A stretch of DNA of 64,000 nt from Bombardia bombarda (Eukaryota; Ascomycota; Sordariomycetes; Sordariales; Lasiosphaeriaceae), in contig JAULSR010000010.1 of NCBI GenBank assembly GCA_030512295.1, forward strand, positions 496,001-560,000, in the 5' to 3' direction. The notes below the pieces were generated by a model, which was given only the letters and a program-made list of their open reading frames with translations, had not been told where the DNA came from and ran no database searches. Numbering within the stretch: position 1 is the first letter of the stretch; every line of letters begins with the position of its first letter. Shown one piece after another: positions 57,666-64,000 of this stretch. The translations under genes and the position numbers were made by a program.

Positions 57666-60600
57666 TGCGATGATCCTAATACAGACGCTTACGATTCCGA
57701 TACAGGCGATTCTCTTTTCTTTTCAAACGGCTCAGTTTGACCTCGCACATTCGAGCAAATTGTGCAGTCCGCAAATGTCCACAGTTTTATTGTCTGGCAA
57801 GCTAGGAGTTTGAGATTCTTTCTTCTGGGCCAGACAAAATCACGATTCTTCACTTTCCTTTTTATTTTTGGGGCCTTCGCTAGCTACGCTGATTTCCTAT
57901 ACCTTCACGAAACCTTTCGGGACGCAAAAAATCGCACAGAGACCGACTCGGCCCTGCCAACTTATCTGAGCGATCGTCGAGACAATAATTTGCGTCAGAC
58001 CGTAATGCTGTGGGAGCTTTTGCTCTGGAGGATAGTCAGGGTTGATAGGAATGAAGAAATTGGCCATAATTGCTGGCCTCTGGTCTCGGGCTTTCTCGAG
58101 CGTTCTCACGAACGCAAAAGCAAGCCTTGGACGCTAATAATTTTCTTTGGGAATCATGATTCTGTTGAGATGCAGAGACGTGAGAAAATCGGAAGGCTTA
58201 CCTAGAATGTACACTCGAATAGCACCTGATTATTCCCGTTGATGGCGGCGTTTGGTGGAAGGCGTCGGATAGTGGTGTGCGCGTTTCAAGTGGTATCGAT
58301 GCGTGAGAGCGGCCCCGGCCGGCCCTGCGTGGTTGGCATATTCTCTTTTGGTAAGTCTCTGTCTGCAACAAGCGAAGCGTAGGTGCTTTTTGTTTCTTCG
58401 ACATTTTCGACAATGCGCAGGCGGCATAGGCATGGTCGGTGTTGGCGTTTGGGAGTGCATGTGTGTGCGTCTACTGGTGATGGTGACATGGGTGGTTTTA
58501 TTGTGCGAGTACCCGGATACCTACCTGCCGACTGTTTGATTGCTGGGTGCTGGTATAAATCGACTGGAGCTTCTAAACAGCTGGTTCTGTATGCCACAAC
58601 GACGCCACGACACTACAGTTCACCGGCAAACAAGATAATGGCCAGGTCAGGCCAGGCGGAGACGACAGGATCAAGCCCGATGTTGTTCATTATACAGCCA
58701 GTTTTGGGCTGTTGCCCGCCCATATTTCGCCGTATTAGGCGAATACACATACAGGTGCTATGCTGACTTGATAGCTGTCTATCTGTCTGTCTAGAACTAA
58801 TACAATTTCACAGCAATAGACCATCATGACCACATTTCAGTATTTATGGGTGAATGTTTGTTTGTGAATGCTGCCCAGAGTACCCAGTCTGTGTTTCATT
58901 CTACGGCCAGCAGATGAAATAGCTAGCGACACGAATAGCGCCCATCCATGTCCAGCTGGCGCGTCAATATATGTCGCAGCTTTTTTACTCTTTTTGTCCA
59001 TTGCGGCGGCGCGTATGTGTGACATAAAACTGATTCTCGCTCGCTCGCTCACTCGGCCGTAGATGTCAAGCTGCTGAGGGAGGGAGGGGGTTGGGGGGGG
59101 GTAGGTAGGTAGGTAGGTAGGTAGGTAGGTAGGGGGAGGGCGTACCTACGGCCCGGTCCTTGTCTTTCATTACAGACACTGACCTGCCTACTCACATGCT
59201 GCTTGCTTGCTTGCTGCTGTGTCACCGGGCTTTCTGTAGGCAAGAACAAGGACAGGTGGAAGGAAGAGGAAGAAAATATGGTATATTGGATGAAAGGATT
59301 GTATGTCACTGGCAAGGGCTGGGTGGGCAAGCACTGAAGTCACCCCCGGGAGGCCCAGCGGCAAGAGGAGGCGAGGGCACCGTTATGGTCGGCATGTTTC
59401 GGTCTAAGGAAGATGGGATGGGATGGTATGGGGCGGATGCAAACGGAGCGCGCTTGGGGGTGGGTAACTGCCCTGACCTTGACGAGAATTGGATCCGTTC
59501 TCCTCTTCTGCCTAGTATGAATACACAACATCCATCATCAATCATCATTTGCGGACCGGTAGCAGCGTTTTCTGCTGTTGCCGCTTGTTACACACCAGTA
59601 AGTAAGTACTTTGCCCCTACCTATCCTGAAAGACGGGACGAGGACAAGGACAGGGGCGAGGAGGGAGAAGGGCCTGCTGCTGCTGCTGCTGCCTTGTGAG
59701 GTAGAAGTACTGTGGGGTTGTTTTTGCTCCCTGCTCGTCGGTCATGTAGTTTGTGTGATGACCTTGCATATGTAATGTATAGTAAATTGGGTTGGAAGCA
59801 GGTAGGGAGGTGGGTAGATGGGTAGATGGGGGAACAGATCGGCATGTAGAGAGGGGGGCACAAGGGGGGGAGAAGGGCATGTCGTGATTTGAGTATTGAG
59901 TGATGGCGTCTTCACGTCGAAGAAGTAGTGGCTGGCGAGCCGTCTGAGGTGGTACAAGAATAGTATTTTACTCTGTGTTAGTATGGGAGGGGCTGGCCAT
60001 AGGGTGAAGGAGGAGCAGAGGGTATGAGAAGAGAGGAATGGCTGGCCGTAGTGAGTAGAGCTACGTGAGGCGTCTTTTTCGTAAACATTATACCTTTACC
60101 TATCTTGGTTATGTTGAAATAAACAGGATGGTATGTGTGCGGTACAGTAACAAGTGCCTTGGACCCGAGTAAGTAGGGCAAGTATGTAGAGGTACGTACG
60201 TAAAACCGAGTAAGTGGTGCCAAACAGGCAACACGAAGGGCAAGGATGTCTACTGGACCACCGACCTACGTGCCCATCCATCCACATCCCCGTCTCCATC
60301 CCACTGTGCGTGGGGGAGAGGGACGGGACAGTAAACACAGTGTCTATGCATATGTGGAGATATTCCATAGGTACCTTATGTACCTTGGGTAGCAACACTC
60401 CACTAAATGCGACGACTGTACATGGAGGTACATGGTGGGTGGTAGTAAATATACAGGTAGAGGAGGGAGAGACGAAAGGGAGAAACGAATAGGTACAAGC
60501 GGACGGGTTCGACAGGGTGTGCTTGCTCTCCTTTATTCTCTTCACTGTGGGATACTACTAAGTACTACACCAGGATGGGGCCTTGTCTCAACACGGCTTC

Positions 60601-61136
60601 CAATCACACCGGTTTGGGTCTCTTCTCTCTCTTTTCCGTTTCCTTCCCTTGATGGGCTGGAGTGTAGGCGCCAGCGTGATGGGGGTGCGTATATAGGTAC
60701 GTACCTGTAGGTTACACGTGTGCCTATCTACCTCAGGGGTTGCGGGACCGACGCTTGCTTTCCTGGAGTGAGGTGGTACAGGATGACAGGGAGATGAGTG
60801 GGAGATGGCAGGGCTGGTCAGGTAGTAAATAACCTGGAGGATACCTCCTAGGGGCGAGAAAATGTTTCCCAAATCCAGACATAACACCACCTACATGCGC
60901 AAGCCAAGAAACAACTTACTACCCCTGCCGTCGCCAAACAGGTGCCCTGGGAAAAATCATGCGTGTATTTAAAAAAACTGAACGGCATCAGCAGAAGCAA
61001 ACCGCATGCTCCTTTCCATGACGAAAACAAGCCGAACCCGCTAGATAGGTAGACCCCTTAGCTAGGTAACACCCAACTCAACACACCTAAGACCCCCCTC
61101 CACAAACCACTAGCCGATACATAATTCTTTCCTCTA
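57666..61136. other. Convergent gene-free spacer between the Gbp2-like gene and SRP14
   Basis: 3.5 kb containing both 3' regions. It is rich in TAGG/CCTA words and holds the tetranucleotide array at 59101-59132. No coding region or RNA gene recognised. Confidence 0.55.
59101..59132. repeat. (GTAG)8 microsatellite
   Basis: Eight uninterrupted GTAG units. It is not the fungal telomere repeat TTAGGG. Visible directly. Confidence 0.97.
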
Positions 61137-61855
61137 TCAAGGAATAGCCGACATGGTCGACTGCCCGGCGCCGCCCTTCTTCTTGACCAGCCTCGCCTTG
61201 GCCTTGCGCTTGGTGCGGTCGCGGGGCTTGAGGGCGGCCATGCCGGCCTTGCAGGCGTCGGCGTAGCGGGCGTAGAAGGCATCGAGCTCGTCGGGCTGGA
61301 CAACGGTCGACACCTTGAGCTTGGCGCCCTCCTTACGGCGCTGCTTAGACTTGCCGTTGGTGGCGCGGATGAGGACGGGTAGCGGCTTGGAGGGTGTGTC
61401 GAGGAGGTCGGCGAAGGGGGCGCCGGTTTGTTGTTGTGATGATGAGGCTGAAGGGGAAGAGGGGGTTGTCGTTGTTGGTTCTTGGCCGTAGGATACTGGG
61501 GATGTTTGTTAGTATGTGGTGGGATTTGGGATGTGATAGTGATGATGATGATGTGAGTGATGAGGTGTATGGATGAACCAATGAGCACCCTATCACCAAC
61601 GACAATAGCGAGCCGAGGTGGGTGATATGCTGAAGTAACCGTGTCAAAATTTAAAAACATACGCCTCTTTTGTGTTAGGTAGACCTTTCCATGATCCTTG
61701 TTTTTCCTCTGCTCAAACAGCTCAGCGAGCCTGGCGAAGAACTGGCCACAGTAGTTAGCGCTTGTCCGTTCATCAATAACGCGGGGATAAGGGGAAAAGC
61801 CTTTGAAAGTAAAATGATATACCTCATCGTGTGTCATATGGTCTGTTGTCGCCAT
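61137..61855 (-). CDS. SRP14: Signal recognition particle subunit Srp14, three exons
   Basis: Alu-domain protein of the signal recognition particle; slows translation while the ribosome is brought to the endoplasmic reticulum. Exons 61855-61823, 61741-61663 and 61495-61137 join to 156 residues. Recognisable segments are FFARLAELFEQRKNKDHGKVYLTQKR, LPVLIRATNGKSK and the C-terminal STVVQPDELDAFYARYADACKAGMAALKPRDRTKRKA, split here only for description. A Ser/Thr/Gln-rich linker after exon 2 is a usual fungal insertion. The basic tail KARLVKKKGG fits RNA contact. The ATG is the first in frame; exon 1 carries only 11 codons. Divergent from SGD1. Confidence 0.95.
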
Positions 61856-62329
61856 TTTGGCTTTTAGGGATCGTGGACGTCGTGGATGTAGATTGAGGAT
61901 GGTTGAGTGAGTGAGCGATTGGCGACCTCTCTCACTGCAACTATTGTGTATAATTGCCCCGCGAAGCGGTCGACGTCGTTTAGTGTGGGGTCACCTTCGT
62001 CGCTACGTACCCCAAAAAAGTTATAGCATCCACCCACAAGCGTTTTTTCCCAGGGCCTAGTTCAGTTTCTGCTGGACTTCCGCAAACTAGACCTAAATCC
62101 GCAATGGATGCAAGAGATATTTTAAGTTTCTAGCCTGCAAAAGAGCCGAATGCCCCACCATTGACATTTTGGAGTGGCATCCAGTATCTCATGGCAGATG
62201 TTAGGTAGGGTCTTTTACTAGAAGAAAAAAAAAAAACCTTGTCGATAATCGATAAGGCCGCTCCCGGCCAATCTTTCCGTCTTTGCGCCTCTGTTTCGAC
62301 CGCCAAGCGATCGTCATCAGTCCGTGAAA
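61856..62329. promoter_or_regulatory. Divergent SRP14 / SGD1 promoter
   Basis: 474 bp between opposed starts. It includes a poly(dA) tract (62225-62236), a typical nucleosome-excluding element, followed at once by a 21-bp near-perfect palindrome (62237-62257; arms CCTTGTCGAT and ATCGATAAGG with one mismatch around a single central A). Confidence 0.6.
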
Positions 62330-64000
62330 ATGGTTGCGTCAGGAAAGAACAAGCCCCAGCTCCCTCTGCGGATACTGAAGGAGCTCGGCACATCAGGTAG
62401 GGCCCCTGCCTTCTTTCCCAATGCGAGAGATGGAACCTATCGGGACTGTTCTTTCAGTACTGACAAGCTCTTAATCCCACAGATTCGGGTGGAAGAGAAG
62501 GACGCGGAAAAGGAAGAGGAGCGCCTGTGAACCGAAAAGAGCAGCGCAAGGCCCAAAGGACAGAGAAGAAGGTCCAGCGCAACACATCCTCGCGAAGCTA
62601 TGCCGAGCGCGCCACAGCGCCGCCACCACCAGGCCGCCATACCCAACATCGCACTCCTACCTCTTCTGCAAAACCCGGAAAGTCAACCCCGTCTTCAAAG
62701 GGTGCTGCTGCCGCACCTGCGCCAGCGAGGAAAGAGCCGAAGCCTATATTGAAGCAAAGGAAACCGGCGCCTAAGGCTATAGAGGAGGAGGAGGATGACG
62801 ACGAAGATGAGGACATGGACGACGAGGATATCCTGCTTGACGAAGGCTCAGACTCGGACGAGGAGGACGGGTTCGGATTTCTTGACGAGGACTCGGAGGG
62901 AGATGTCGACGACGATTTAGGAGAGGGGGATGACGACGAAGATGAAGGAGAGGAGGACGAGGATGAGGACGAAGAGGAAACAAACCCGGCGCCTAAAAAG
63001 TCGAGCGTGTCGAAAGCCTTGTTGAGGGGCCTCGAAGAGGACGACGCGGAAATCGCAGCCCTGGAAAAGAAGCTTGGGCTCAAAGGGCGCAGGACCCTGC
63101 CGCAAGCCTTCCACGACGATGGACTCGGCGAACTCCTGGGCGAGTTGGAAGGAGGGGGCGGTGCCGACGATGAGACAGTCGAGCGGAAAAAACGCAAGGC
63201 GGAAGCAGACGACTGGCTTGCCATGAAGCGGAGGAAAGCGGCTGGAAAGGCCGCCGAGGAGCAACGAACTGCGCGCGATTTGGACGATAGCGAGGATGGT
63301 TCCGACGGCGATGGCAGCGACGAGGATATGTTGGATGGCGAATCTGACGAATACGGGTCTGACGAGGACGAGGATATGGACGGCGACGAAGACGACTTTG
63401 GAGGGTTTGATTCGAACGATGAAGATGCACAGAAGCCGGAAAAGCGAGTACGCGAAAATCCTTACGTCGCCCCGACAGTTCCGCAAGCTGCCGTCAAATA
63501 TGTCCCTCCGTCTCTGCGAAAGGAGACGGGGTCGGACGCGGAGTTGACCGCGCGTATCCGACGACAGACACAGGGTCTTGTCAACAGGATAACGGAATCT
63601 AATATGACATCTATTCTCATAGAGATCGAGAAGCTTTACCGGGACAACCCTCGACAACATCTCACATCTACGCTGGTGGACCTGATATTGATTCAGGTGT
63701 GCGAGCCAACAAGTCTGCCCGACACCCTTCTTATTCTCAGCGCCGGGTTTGCCACGGCCGTCTACAGAGTTATTGGCATGGACTTTGGCGCCCAACTCAT
63801 CCAGGAGGTGGTTGAGCGCTTTGCCCGGCACTACGAGGAAGCCAGGATAGCTTCTATCGACAGGCCCGATGTATCAAAACACACATCAAACATCATTACC
63901 TTCCTCTCGCAGCTTTACAACTTCCAGCTGATCGGGCCTAACCTGCTCTTCGACTACATCCGCTTTCTGCTGGATGATCTGTCCGAGCTCAACGCAGAAC
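62330..64000 (+). CDS. SGD1: Sgd1/NOM1-type nucleolar MIF4G protein, 5' part only
   Basis: Nucleolar protein needed for 18S rRNA processing and small-subunit assembly; human NOM1 also anchors protein phosphatase 1. Exon 1 is 62330-62396, intron 62397-62482 (GTAGGG...CCACAG), exon 2 runs from 62483 past the window end. The N-terminus is basic (MVASGKNKPQLPLRILKEL), then Gly/Arg- and Lys-rich, then a long acidic region (about 62790-63420), a segment PYVAPTVPQAAVKYVPPSLR typical of the family, and the start of the MIF4G domain (RIRRQTQGLVNRITESNM...IEKLY). The MA3 domain expected at the C-terminus lies beyond 64000. The start was chosen at the first ATG; the splice phase is fixed by continuity into the Lys/Arg region. 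Confidence 0.92.

Noticed and set aside
59101..59132. Possible internal telomere-like sequence
   Set aside because: The unit is GTAG, not TTAGGG, and the locus lies between housekeeping genes.
62917..63831. 304-residue antisense frame opposite SGD1
   Set aside because: SGD1 is clearly coding on the + strand with a family-typical MIF4G start; the antisense product shows no conserved segment.

Overview
This window is nuclear DNA of a filamentous ascomycete (Pezizomycotina), most likely a sordariomycete. Protein genes are broken by short introns (about 50-80 bp) with GT...CTAAC/CTGAC...AG signals, exons are GC-rich, and the mitogen-activated protein kinase is a near-invariant fungal Fus3/Kss1/Pmk1-type protein. 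I see no bacterial, viral or organellar block. Exon structures were built by hand from splice signals, reading-frame continuity and recalled family conservation; no database search was run.

Layout: 0.6-2.5 kb metacaspase (-); 2.5-8.0 kb gene-free; 8.04-8.58 kb a hierarchical tandem satellite; 8.8-10.7 kb a decayed glutaminyl-tRNA synthetase copy (+); 11.6-14.5 kb SEC24 (+); 14.5-18.5 kb gene-free, with an (AG)40 tract; 18.5-19.8 kb Pmk1-type MAP kinase (+); 21.7-23.0 kb TLDc/OXR1 (-); 23.6-24.6 kb uroporphyrinogen-III synthase (-), divergent from ERV1 (+, 24.9-25.6 kb); 26.5-28.2 kb pyruvate decarboxylase (+, one base short in exon 1); 28.9-30.8 kb TAN1 (+); 30.8-35.4 kb gene-free; 35.4-37.4 kb an aminoglycoside-phosphotransferase-like protein (+); 37.6-40.0 kb SGT1/ecdysoneless (-), divergent from SMC6 (+, 40.9-44.7 kb); 45.4-46.4 kb COQ9 (-); 46.4-54.5 kb gene-free; 54.5-57.7 kb a three-RRM Gbp2-like protein (+, 10 exons including an 8-nt microexon); 57.7-61.1 kb gene-free; 61.1-61.9 kb SRP14 (-), divergent from SGD1/NOM1 (+, cut by the window end).

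The genes are mostly conserved housekeeping functions: secretion (SEC24, SRP14), mitochondria and redox (ERV1, COQ9, OXR1), haem (UROS), chromosome maintenance (SMC6), RNA processing, tRNA modification and ribosome assembly (Gbp2-like, TAN1, SGD1), signalling and cell death (MAPK, metacaspase) and fermentation (PDC). They form no biosynthetic cluster and I found no defence or mobile system. Three head-to-head pairs (UROS/ERV1, SGT1/SMC6, SRP14/SGD1) share short promoters.

The most unusual material is the 107-bp higher-order repeat built of five ~21-bp subunits, next to a GlnRS pseudogene that keeps its introns; two GC-AG introns; the 8-nt microexon that supplies the core of an RRM RNP1 motif; an OXR1 C-terminus read from a dinucleotide repeat; and single-base frame breaks in PDC and UROS that need checking against reads.
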